From Moritella dasanensis ArB 0140 (lineage in GTDB: Bacteria; Pseudomonadota; Gammaproteobacteria; Enterobacterales; Moritellaceae): a stretch of 64,000 bases of DNA. Positions 8,216-15,989 of the stretch are shown here, piece after piece. Below the pieces are notes generated by a model that saw nothing but the letters and a program-made list of their open reading frames with translations, was not told where the DNA came from and searched no databases. Where the stretch lies: positions 62,001 to 126,000 of the forward strand of contig NZ_AKXQ01000004.1 in NCBI RefSeq assembly GCF_000276805.1, given 5' to 3'. A program made the position numbers and the translations under genes. Each line of letters begins with the position of its first letter. Position 1 is the first letter of the stretch.

Positions 8216-9760
8216 ATGGTTACTACAATGCAGAAAAGGTTAAGGCTGCTTTCATTTGCAGCCTTGGGGTTGGCGTCGCTTAATCTAAGTGCAGCTGAAA
8301 AACCGAATATTCTGGTTATTTGGGGGGATGATATTGGCCAGTCAAATGTCAGTGCTTATACCTTTGGTTTAATGGGCTATAAAACACCGAGTATTGATAG
8401 TATTGCGAAAGAAGGCATGATGTTTACCGATTACTATGCTGAGCAATCTTGTACCGCGGGTCGTTCAACGTTTATTACTGGCCAAAGTGTATTGCGTACA
8501 GGCTTAAGTAAAGTTGGTTTACCTGGTGCTGACGTTGGTTTGCAAGCATCGGACGCCACGATTGCTGAAATCCTTAAACCTATGGGTTATGCAACAGGTC
8601 AATTTGGTAAAAATCACCTTGGTGATCAAGATAAATTCTTGCCAACTGCACACGGTTTTGATGAGTTCTTTGGTAATTTATATCACTTAAATGCTGAAGA
8701 AGAACCTGAGAATATTGATTATCCGAAAGATCCTGAATTCCGTAAAAAATTCGGCCCTCGTGGTGTTATTCATTCTTATGCAGATGGAAAAATTGAAGAT
8801 ACAGGTCCATTAACTAAAAAACGCATGGAAACAATTGATGATGAAAGCATCGTTGCAGCCATGAAGTTTATGGATAAATCAGTAAAAGCTAAAAAGCCAT
8901 TCTTTGTTTGGTGGAATGCAACACGTATGCATTTCCGTACTCATATCCAACCTTCACAGCAAGGTCAATCTAACTTAAGTAATTATGCTGATGGTATGAT
9001 TGAACATGATAAACATGTTGGTACATTATTGAAGAAAGTCGATGATCTAGGTATTAAAGATAATACGATCGTGTTCTATTCTACAGATAACGGCCCACAC
9101 ATGAACAGCTGGCCTGATGCCGGTGCAACGCCTTTCCGTGGCGAGAAAAATACTAACTGGGAAGGTGCTTATCGTGTTCCCGCTATGGTTCGCTGGCCTG
9201 GCAAAATTAAAGCTGGTGAAGTGTCTAACGAGATCATGCATCACATGGACTGGTTACCAACGTTTGCAGCAGCAGCTGGTGATTCAGATGTGAAAGCGAA
9301 ACTATTGAAAGGTCATAAAGCTGGCCCTAAGAAGTTTAAAAATCATTTAGACGGTTACAACTTCTTACCTTACCTTACGGGTAAATCAGAAACTGCACCA
9401 CGTAAAGAAATCTTTTACTTCACTGATGATGGTGATTTAGCTGCATTACGTTATAACAACTGGAAAGCGGTGTTCATGGAGCAGCGTGTTCAAGGTACGA
9501 TGCAAATCTGGTCTGAACCGTTTGTGACATTACGTTTACCTAAATTGTTTAACTTACGTATGGACCCATACGAAACTGCAGATATTACGTCTAATACATA
9601 CTACGATTGGTTATTAGACCATGCGTACATGTTTGTGCCTGCACAAGCGTATGTTGGTGATTTCTTAAAAACATTCCAAGAGTTCCCTCCTAGTCAAAAA
9701 GCGGCAAGTTTCAGCTTAGATCAGGTAATGGATAAACTACAAGAAAGCCACAATAAATAA
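8216..9760 (+). CDS. Exported arylsulfatase family protein
   Basis: A 514-residue sulfatase that should hydrolyse sulfate esters in the periplasm or outside the cell. A signal peptide (RLRLLSFAALGLASLNLSAA) precedes the metal-binding D38-D39 in NILVIWGDDIG. The sulfatase signature is C79-T-A-G-R83, so C79 would be converted to formylglycine; the active-site STDNGPH and a lysine in FRGEKNTNW follow. It is of the Cys type, and no maturation enzyme (FGE or anSME) is nearby. The ATG at 8216 is preceded by GGAG; the open frame extends 26 codons further upstream but would not give a signal peptide. A strong terminator follows, so it is probably transcribed apart from the moxR operon. Confidence 0.9.
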   Translation: MVTTMQKRLRLLSFAALGLASLNLSAAEKPNILVIWGDDIGQSNVSAYTFGLMGYKTPSIDSIAKEGMMFTDYYAEQSCTAGRSTFITGQSVLRTGLSKVGLPGADVGLQASDATIAEILKPMGYATGQFGKNHLGDQDKFLPTAHGFDEFFGNLYHLNAEEEPENIDYPKDPEFRKKFGPRGVIHSYADGKIEDTGPLTKKRMETIDDESIVAAMKFMDKSVKAKKPFFVWWNATRMHFRTHIQPSQQGQSNLSNYADGMIEHDKHVGTLLKKVDDLGIKDNTIVFYSTDNGPHMNSWPDAGATPFRGEKNTNWEGAYRVPAMVRWPGKIKAGEVSNEIMHHMDWLPTFAAAAGDSDVKAKLLKGHKAGPKKFKNHLDGYNFLPYLTGKSETAPRKEIFYFTDDGDLAALRYNNWKAVFMEQRVQGTMQIWSEPFVTLRLPKLFNLRMDPYETADITSNTYYDWLLDHAYMFVPAQAYVGDFLKTFQEFPPSQKAASFSLDQVMDKLQESHNK

Positions 9761-9773
9761 GTAATATCATGTT

Positions 9774-9802
9774 AAAGGGCGCATTGGCGCCCTTTATTTT
9801 TT
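9774..9802 (+). terminator. Rho-independent terminator after the sulfatase gene
   Basis: A perfect 9-bp stem, AAAGGGCGC and GCGCCCTTT, has an ATTG loop and is followed by ATTTTTT. Confidence 0.9.
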
Positions 9803-9883
9803 ATGCTTATTTATATAAGTGAGCGATAAAAAATAACACATATTCAATCTTAATCTCGTTTCAGTCATATCAGTGGTGTCATT

Positions 9884-10861
9884 ATGGATAAACAAGCAGT
9901 CTATACGCAGCTTGAGCTACTTAAAAATGGATTACAATCGCAGGTATTGGGCCAAGCAGATATAGTCAAAGGTTTGTTAGTTGCCTTACTCGCGGATGGT
10001 CATGTACTGTTGGAAGGTTTACCAGGTACAGCTAAAACCCGCAGTGTTAAAGCGTTATCTGAATTGTTAGGACTAAGCCAAGGGCGAGTGCAATTTACCC
10101 CGGACTTATTGCCTTCTGATGTGATTGGGTATGAATCCCTATCAGTGAACAATGGTCAGCAAATTGATTTTAACCCTGGACCTGTATTTAACAGTGTGTT
10201 GTTGGCGGATGAGATCAATCGTGCGCCGCCTAAAGTACAGTCAGCACTGTTAGAGGCGATGGAAGAACGACAAGTGACCGTCGGCAATACCAGTCATAAG
10301 ATGCAGCCTGTATTTATGGTAATGGCAACACAAAATCCCATAGAGCAAGAAGGTACTTATCCATTGCCTGAAGCACAAATGGACCGTTTTCTTTTTAAGC
10401 TTATCTTAGACTATCCCGACCATGACACTGAACTAGCTATCATTCGTTTAGTGCGAGGGCAGAATAAACACAAAAGTATGCAATTAACGCCATTAGATAA
10501 CGCCGAGGCATTCATTTTAACGGCGCGTGATTTAGTGGATGAAGTATATATTTCTGAAAATATTGAGCAGTACATTGTTTCGTTGGTGATGGCAACACGT
10601 GATCCAACTATCACTAATAATGAACAGTTAGCCGAACTTATTCGTGTTGGAGCGAGCCCTCGAGCAAGTATTGCGTTGGATAAAGCGGCCCGTGCCCACG
10701 CATTATTGTCAGGCCGTGATTTTGTTGATCCAGATGATGTAAGAGCTGTGGCTGTACCAGTATTGAATCATCGGATCACGCTCAGTTATAACGCGGTTGC
10801 CTTGGGTAAATCAGCATCGCAAGTCGTGATTGATTTGATTAAAGCGACGCCGGTGCTTTAG
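9884..10861 (+). CDS. MoxR family AAA+ ATPase
   Basis: A 325-residue AAA+ ATPase of the MoxR family, chaperone-like enzymes that often work with VWA-domain proteins. Walker A is GLPGTAKT (45-52), Walker B VLLADEIN (D109, E110), sensor 1 ATQNPIEQEGTYPLPEAQ, and the C-terminal lid contains the usual GASPRASIAL sensor 2 region. It is the first gene of an operon with DUF58, DUF4381, two VWA proteins and BatD, the standard MoxR/Bat arrangement. It is cytoplasmic and probably acts at the membrane with the downstream proteins. Its client is unknown. Confidence 0.95.
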   Translation: MDKQAVYTQLELLKNGLQSQVLGQADIVKGLLVALLADGHVLLEGLPGTAKTRSVKALSELLGLSQGRVQFTPDLLPSDVIGYESLSVNNGQQIDFNPGPVFNSVLLADEINRAPPKVQSALLEAMEERQVTVGNTSHKMQPVFMVMATQNPIEQEGTYPLPEAQMDRFLFKLILDYPDHDTELAIIRLVRGQNKHKSMQLTPLDNAEAFILTARDLVDEVYISENIEQYIVSLVMATRDPTITNNEQLAELIRVGASPRASIALDKAARAHALLSGRDFVDPDDVRAVAVPVLNHRITLSYNAVALGKSASQVVIDLIKATPVL

Positions 10862-10875
10862 GAGGCGCAATAGCA

Positions 10876-11796
10876 ATGGATGATGCGCGGATTTACACTA
10901 ATCTAGCCAGGTTAATCGCATTAAAGCAATATGCGGTGAAAATACGCCTGAGTGCCAGTTATCGGCCTGCGGGTATGCTATCTGGACAGCATGCCTCACG
11001 CTTGCGTGGCAGTGGTTTAAATTTTGAAGAATTAAGACAATATCAAGATGGGGATAATATTCGTCAAATTGATTCACGTACCAGTGCTCGTCTAGGTAAA
11101 CCTTATGTGCGTATTTACTCTGAAGAAACAGATCGTCCTGTCTCGATAGTAATTGATCAACGCCTGTCTATGTTTTTTGGTAGTGTCGATAAAACCAAAT
11201 CAGTGGTTGCTGCAGAGGTGGCGGCTTTATTTGCATGGATGGCACATTCAGCTGGCGACAGAGTGGGTGGTTTGGTGATCGCAGATAAAATTCACCAAAT
11301 CAGCACTAAGCGTACCAGCCGAGGTGTACTGCAATTGTTAGAAACGATAGTGACAGCAAATAATCAACTGTCACTTGATCCAATAAAAGCGTCAAACAAC
11401 CCCCAAACGTCTATTTTTAGCCAAGTTAAACCTTGGTTATCAAGCTTGAATAATCAAAGCGTCGTGATTCTAATTACTGACATTGAAGGTCTTGCAGAAG
11501 ATGATATTAATGAATTAGAGGTGATACATCACAAGGCTAATGTTCTGTTATTTATCGTACAAGATCCGTTGGAAGTCGATATTAGTCGGGCTCATGGCCT
11601 GAGCGTTTCACAAGGACAACAGCAGATAAATATTCAAGCAAATAGTGACAGTCAGAATAAGTTTGACCAGTTATATCAAGCTAAGTTACAGCGATTAGAA
11701 AAAGCATTGGTGGCAAGCACTTTACCGATTGGATTAGTTAATACGACTGACCCGGTAGATTTGCAAATAGCGACATTATTACAGGGACATAAATAA
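10876..11796 (+). CDS. DUF58 domain-containing protein
   Basis: A 306-residue protein with the DUF58 hallmark RGSGLNFEELRQYQDGDNIR near residue 40 and RPVSIVIDQRLSMFF after it, where a VWA-like fold would sit. The MIDAS-like DxSxS is altered (IDQRLSM). DUF58 proteins accompany MoxR ATPases, and the gene starts 14 bp after moxR with GGAGG upstream. The stop overlaps the next gene's ATG. It has no membrane segment. The role is inferred to be as a MoxR partner. Confidence 0.93.
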   Translation: MDDARIYTNLARLIALKQYAVKIRLSASYRPAGMLSGQHASRLRGSGLNFEELRQYQDGDNIRQIDSRTSARLGKPYVRIYSEETDRPVSIVIDQRLSMFFGSVDKTKSVVAAEVAALFAWMAHSAGDRVGGLVIADKIHQISTKRTSRGVLQLLETIVTANNQLSLDPIKASNNPQTSIFSQVKPWLSSLNNQSVVILITDIEGLAEDDINELEVIHHKANVLLFIVQDPLEVDISRAHGLSVSQGQQQINIQANSDSQNKFDQLYQAKLQRLEKALVASTLPIGLVNTTDPVDLQIATLLQGHK

Positions 11797-12293
11797 TGAA
11801 TTCGTTGCAGCAACTGACAGGATTGATATTACCACAGCATGTGAGCTGGTGGCCGTTAGCGCCTGGTTGGTACGTATTGATGATGTTGTTTGTACTTGTG
11901 TTAGGTATCTTTATTTACCATAAGCGTAAGCATTATATTAACAATGCCTATCGACGCAATGCATTATCACAGCTGCAGTTGTTATCAATGCAGGATGCGA
12001 CGCAGATGTTAGGTATCTTACAGCATGCACTTAGCTATGCACTTAACCATGCTCTTAATGATGCGCTTAGTCATACTACTGCACAGCAGGTTGAATTACA
12101 GGAGGAGACATTTTTAGTGAGTCTAAACAAAGGCACCGAAAGTGTGTCTTTTACTCATGTTGATTGGCAGTTATTAAACCAATTGGCTTTTCAGCAGGTA
12201 GATAAAATTAACTGTAATGATGATGAGTTCGCTACCTTGAAAACGAAGTGCCAACAATGGCTACAGGGGCATCATTATGAACATCACACTTGA
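11796..12293 (+). CDS. DUF4381 domain-containing membrane protein
   Basis: A 165-residue protein with one N-terminal membrane segment (about residues 23-43, WYVLMMLFVLVLGIFIYH) preceded by the family's SWWPLAPGW motif, then a helical cytoplasmic domain. DUF4381 is regularly encoded between DUF58 and VWA genes in Bat operons. The start overlaps the DUF58 stop and its end overlaps the next gene by 17 bp, so translation is coupled. Residues about 77-92 are a four-fold A-L-x-x repeat encoded by a 12-bp tandem repeat, which suggests recent slippage in this part. Confidence 0.9.
   Translation: MNSLQQLTGLILPQHVSWWPLAPGWYVLMMLFVLVLGIFIYHKRKHYINNAYRRNALSQLQLLSMQDATQMLGILQHALSYALNHALNDALSHTTAQQVELQEETFLVSLNKGTESVSFTHVDWQLLNQLAFQQVDKINCNDDEFATLKTKCQQWLQGHHYEHHT
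12024..12071 (+). repeat. Four 12-bp tandem repeats inside the DUF4381 gene
   Basis: Four imperfect units of the form YATGCNCTTARY encode HALS, YALN, HALN and DALS. The reading frame is kept. Confidence 0.75.
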
Positions 12294-13287
12294 GTACCCT
12301 TGGTTACTATTGCTATTAGTATTACCTTATTTTATTCATCGTTTTTTACCTGCATATATGCAGCCGAGTGTGTCGATTTATATCCCATTCTTTCAGCGTG
12401 TCGTCGCTGCCACAGGTCAAACTCCTAACGCTGGGGCTGTTGCACATCAACGTCAGCTTATTCAGTCTATTGCGTTGATTTTATTTTGGGTTGGATTGAT
12501 ATTTAGCTTAGCTCGGCCGGTCTTATTAGGTGAAGTCCAGATCACGGAGAAAACCGGCCGTGACTTGATGATCGCAGTCGATTTATCGCAATCGATGGAA
12601 CAAAAAGATTACTTTATGGCGGGTGATGACCAGCAGGCTATTTCAAGAATTGATGCGCTTAAAGCAGTACTAAGTGCATTTTCCAAGGAGAGAACTGGCG
12701 ATCGTCTGGGATTGATTGTGTTTGGATCTGGTGCGTATTTACAAGTCCCTTTCACTGACGATCTACAATTATGGTTAAATTTACTCAATGACATGGACAC
12801 TCAAATGGCTGGGCCTGCCACCGCGATTGGTGATGCTATTGGCTTATCTATTCGTGCATTTGAGCAATCTAATTCGACTCAACGTTTGTTACTGCTAGTG
12901 ACTGATGGTAGTGATACCAACTCACGGCTTGATGCTGTTGATGCTGCTCGTGTCGCGGCAATTGATGGTATAAAAATTTATACCTTAGGCATGGGCGATC
13001 CTGAAACCGAAGGTGATGATAAAGTCGATTTTACCAGCCTTGAGAAGATCGCGAGTGTCAGTAATGGGGCGAGTTATGTCGCCGCAGATAGTGATAGTTT
13101 ACAAAAGGTGTTAGCTGATATTAATAATATAGCGCCTGCTAATTATGAACAGCAGCACTTTCAGCCTAAAACCGATCTATACCCTTGGCTGATGGGGCCA
13201 TTGTTACTTTTTTATGTGTTTGTTTGGAGTTTTCTAACGATAAAAACTTATTGGCAGAATAGCAGGAGAGGCAAATATGTTGAGTGA
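12277..13287 (+). CDS. VWA domain membrane protein, BatA-like
   Basis: A 336-residue protein with an N-terminal membrane segment (LEYPWLLLLLVLPYFIHRF), a second at about 62-80, a VWA domain at about 90-280 and a C-terminal membrane segment near 308-325. The MIDAS motif is intact: D-L-S-Q-S in AVDLSQSMEQ, then a threonine in the TAIGDAIGLS region and LVTDGSDTNS. It should be an inner-membrane protein with the metal-binding VWA domain on one face, acting with MoxR. It overlaps its neighbours at both ends (17 bp and 11 bp). Confidence 0.93.
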   Translation: MNITLEYPWLLLLLVLPYFIHRFLPAYMQPSVSIYIPFFQRVVAATGQTPNAGAVAHQRQLIQSIALILFWVGLIFSLARPVLLGEVQITEKTGRDLMIAVDLSQSMEQKDYFMAGDDQQAISRIDALKAVLSAFSKERTGDRLGLIVFGSGAYLQVPFTDDLQLWLNLLNDMDTQMAGPATAIGDAIGLSIRAFEQSNSTQRLLLLVTDGSDTNSRLDAVDAARVAAIDGIKIYTLGMGDPETEGDDKVDFTSLEKIASVSNGASYVAADSDSLQKVLADINNIAPANYEQQHFQPKTDLYPWLMGPLLLFYVFVWSFLTIKTYWQNSRRGKYVE

Positions 13288-14863
13288 CCTCCAGTTTGTT
13301 CAACCGTTATGGTTGCTGTTATTTTTACCCATTTCATTATTGTTATTTTTGTTGTGGCGTAGCCGTATTCAGGCCGTCTCGCTGGCAGGTCAGGGTATTA
13401 TTGCTAATCATCTGGCACGTGTATTTTCATTACAGGGTAATAAAAAAACCAGTTTAAAACCTATTCTGCTCGCGCTCATTGGTACTGGTCTTGTTATTAT
13501 TGCCATCGCCGGGCCGCAAATACAGTTGGCTGGCGATGAGAAAATAAATGCACCGCTTATTATTGCATTAGACCTGTCCATATCGATGGAAAATGAAAAG
13601 CAGTCTGGTGTTTCAGATTTACAGCGCGGTAAATTAATAGCCGATCAGCTATTGCAGCAAGGGTTCAACCGTCCCGTGTCATTACTTGCGTTTGCGGGTA
13701 GTAGCCATCAAGTTTTACCTGTTTCAGAACAGTTAAAATTATTGCGCTTGTATCTAGGTTATTTAGCGCCCTCGGTCATGCCTGAAGAAGGAGATGATCT
13801 TAATCAGTTATTACAGGAAGTTAATCGGATTAAAGACGGACAGCAATTTGGTTATGACTTATTAATTATCAGTGATGGTTTTAGTGTCAACGTGGCTGAT
13901 TTTAACCAGGCTAAAAAATCCAATAATGTGTTACTTGTTGCCTTAACGGACACTGCCGTACAGCAAGCTAAATCACTAGATATAGCCGTATTAACGGGTA
14001 AATACTTAGACAGTGCAGACAGTAGTCTTTACCTGCGATTAACGGATCTCGCAGATAATCATCGTGCTGGAGATCAAGCGCTGACCAGTATAGGCTACTG
14101 GTTGTTGTATCCGGTGTTATTGATGGCGTTGTATTTCTTCCGACGTGGTTTTAACTTGCACTGGGCTGCTGTAATCGTACTTGTTGTTAACTTGAGCCCA
14201 AATACTGCAGAAGCTGCTTTTATTGATTGGTGGATGACGGCCGATCAACAAGGGGCTTATTATTTTAATCAACAAGACTACAAAGAAGCTGCGATACGTT
14301 TTCAGGATCCAAACTGGCAAGCTGCGGCTTATGTCTATGCGAAGGATTATCGTAAAGCGGCGGCTATTTATGAACAGCAAGATGATTTGACTGGGTTATT
14401 TAATTTAGCTGTGACTAACAGCGAAGGGCGTAATTATCATCGAGCGCAAAAGTTGTATCAATTATTATTAGAAATTGATCCTGATAACGCTGATGCATTA
14501 AATAATCTACGTATTATTACCGCACTAATCGAAGAAATTAAGCTCACAGCTGAAAACCAACAAGAAGAAAAACCGCCCAGTGAGAATGCCGATTCAGAGG
14601 ATATGATCGATGAACAATTGGCTGCAGAACGCGAACAAATAGGCAAGGTAACGCTTGAATTAGAAACGCTTTCACTAGATGAATTACTGGGTAGCGAACA
14701 GAAAAAGCAGCAATGGTTACGTGATATAAGTCGTGATCCTAAGTTGTTTCTAGGATCCAAGTTTCAAGCACAATATAATAAAAAGCATAATAAACAGTAT
14801 AATAAAAATTATGACAAACAGAATAATAAACAATTAGACACTACAGGTGGTGTGAATGAATAA
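13277..14863 (+). CDS. VWA and TPR domain membrane protein, BatB/BatC-like
   Basis: A 528-residue protein fusing a BatB-type VWA domain to a BatC-type TPR domain. Membrane segments lie at about 8-26 and 60-80; the VWA domain follows, with MIDAS D-L-S-I-S in ALDLSISMEN and ISDGFSV; further membrane segments occur near 272-305; TPR repeats follow at about 330-410. The C-terminal tail is low complexity, rich in Lys, Asn, Gln and Tyr, and encoded by a 12-bp tandem repeat. The ATG overlaps the previous gene by 11 bp and the stop overlaps batD by 8 bp. The role is inferred from the operon, as a scaffold in a MoxR-linked envelope system. Confidence 0.92.
   Translation: MLSDLQFVQPLWLLLFLPISLLLFLLWRSRIQAVSLAGQGIIANHLARVFSLQGNKKTSLKPILLALIGTGLVIIAIAGPQIQLAGDEKINAPLIIALDLSISMENEKQSGVSDLQRGKLIADQLLQQGFNRPVSLLAFAGSSHQVLPVSEQLKLLRLYLGYLAPSVMPEEGDDLNQLLQEVNRIKDGQQFGYDLLIISDGFSVNVADFNQAKKSNNVLLVALTDTAVQQAKSLDIAVLTGKYLDSADSSLYLRLTDLADNHRAGDQALTSIGYWLLYPVLLMALYFFRRGFNLHWAAVIVLVVNLSPNTAEAAFIDWWMTADQQGAYYFNQQDYKEAAIRFQDPNWQAAAYVYAKDYRKAAAIYEQQDDLTGLFNLAVTNSEGRNYHRAQKLYQLLLEIDPDNADALNNLRIITALIEEIKLTAENQQEEKPPSENADSEDMIDEQLAAEREQIGKVTLELETLSLDELLGSEQKKQQWLRDISRDPKLFLGSKFQAQYNKKHNKQYNKNYDKQNNKQLDTTGGVNE
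14774..14833 (+). repeat. Five 12-bp tandem repeats at the 3' end of the BatB-like gene
   Basis: Five imperfect units based on TATAATAAACAG encode repeats of Y/H/N-N/D-K-K/Q/N. The frame is preserved, and the units make up most of the C-terminal tail. Confidence 0.8.
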
Positions 14864-15989
14864 ACTCATCATCCTTCTTTGCATTGTACCGCATCTGCTA
14901 TGGGCTAAAAGTATACCCGCTGAAAAGCAATCTCAAGTAGCAGTGATCACGTCAACGATTAATGAATATCACCCCGTGGTTGGGCAAAAGGTAACGATAA
15001 ACTATTTGCTTGCGGTGAAAGGGTATTTTAATGGTGCGACGCGATTTCAATTACCTTCTTTATCCAAGGCGCGTTTGGCACAATCGTCTCAATTTGCCAT
15101 TAATGGTAGCACTGTTATTGACGGTGAAAAATATGCGACTCAGCTTTGGCAGATAGATGTATACCCAGAGCATAGCGGTTTACTCGAATTACCGGCCTTG
15201 AGCTTCAATGTTGAATATAAGGGCGCTGAAAGTGATAATCATGTGAGTCAATTGCGCAGTGAAAACTTAGCTGTATTTGCTTATGTGCCTGAACCTTTAA
15301 AACAAATTAAAAAATATATCGTGTCTAGCGATGTGCAGCTTACTCAACGTTGGTCTGAGCCGCAGACAAGTTATCAAGTGGGGGATATCATTCAGCGAGA
15401 TATCACGATTAATGCCAGCGATATAAAGAGTATCCAAATACCGGCAATCAAGTTTCCTATTGTTGAGGGCATACAAATCAATGTCCAAGAGCCAAAGCTT
15501 GATGATCAAAGTAATCGTGGAGAGCAAACCGCATCAATAAAGCAAACGATTACTTATGTCATCAAACAGGCTGGTGATTATCAGCTTGGCGGTGAACAGT
15601 TAAATTGGTGGCATCTCGAAAAAGGTTTACAGCAAAGCTATTTTGAAGAAAATACTATCAAGGTATCAGGCTTTAGCCCTCTGCAAAAAAAACGCTTAAT
15701 CGTCATCAGCACCGTTATTCTATTATTGTTATTTAGCTATTTAAAATATCGAAAAATGCCACCCAGTCTTAATTCCCAGCTTAAAAAATCGTTAAAAAAC
15801 AAACAGTGGCCACGGTTTATCGCTTTGCTTTACCAAAAAGCAGATCTACATGCTAATTTGGGGTTATTGAAAGAAAACCAAAATAGTGAAACTGTCGCGC
15901 AGTTATTTGAAGCGTCTTATCAAGCACCGGCCAAAACAGCTGGAAAAGACAAGTTCAGCGCCTGCAAATTAAAAGAATTAATCAAATGA
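14856..15989 (+). CDS. BatD-like membrane-anchored protein
   Basis: A 377-residue protein with a signal peptide (LIILLCIVPHLLWAKS), a periplasmic beta-rich region to about 280 and one membrane segment (RLIVISTVILLLLFSYLKY), followed by a basic cytoplasmic tail. Opening lines such as EYHPVVGQKVTINYLL and TQLWQIDVYPEHSGLLELP match the BatD pattern of immunoglobulin-like repeats. The ATG overlaps the BatB-like stop, and its own stop overlaps the cytochrome ATG by 4 bp. BatD proteins were named for a proposed role in aerotolerance in Bacteroides; the role here is not known. Confidence 0.88.
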   Translation: MNKLIILLCIVPHLLWAKSIPAEKQSQVAVITSTINEYHPVVGQKVTINYLLAVKGYFNGATRFQLPSLSKARLAQSSQFAINGSTVIDGEKYATQLWQIDVYPEHSGLLELPALSFNVEYKGAESDNHVSQLRSENLAVFAYVPEPLKQIKKYIVSSDVQLTQRWSEPQTSYQVGDIIQRDITINASDIKSIQIPAIKFPIVEGIQINVQEPKLDDQSNRGEQTASIKQTITYVIKQAGDYQLGGEQLNWWHLEKGLQQSYFEENTIKVSGFSPLQKKRLIVISTVILLLLFSYLKYRKMPPSLNSQLKKSLKNKQWPRFIALLYQKADLHANLGLLKENQNSETVAQLFEASYQAPAKTAGKDKFSACKLKELIK

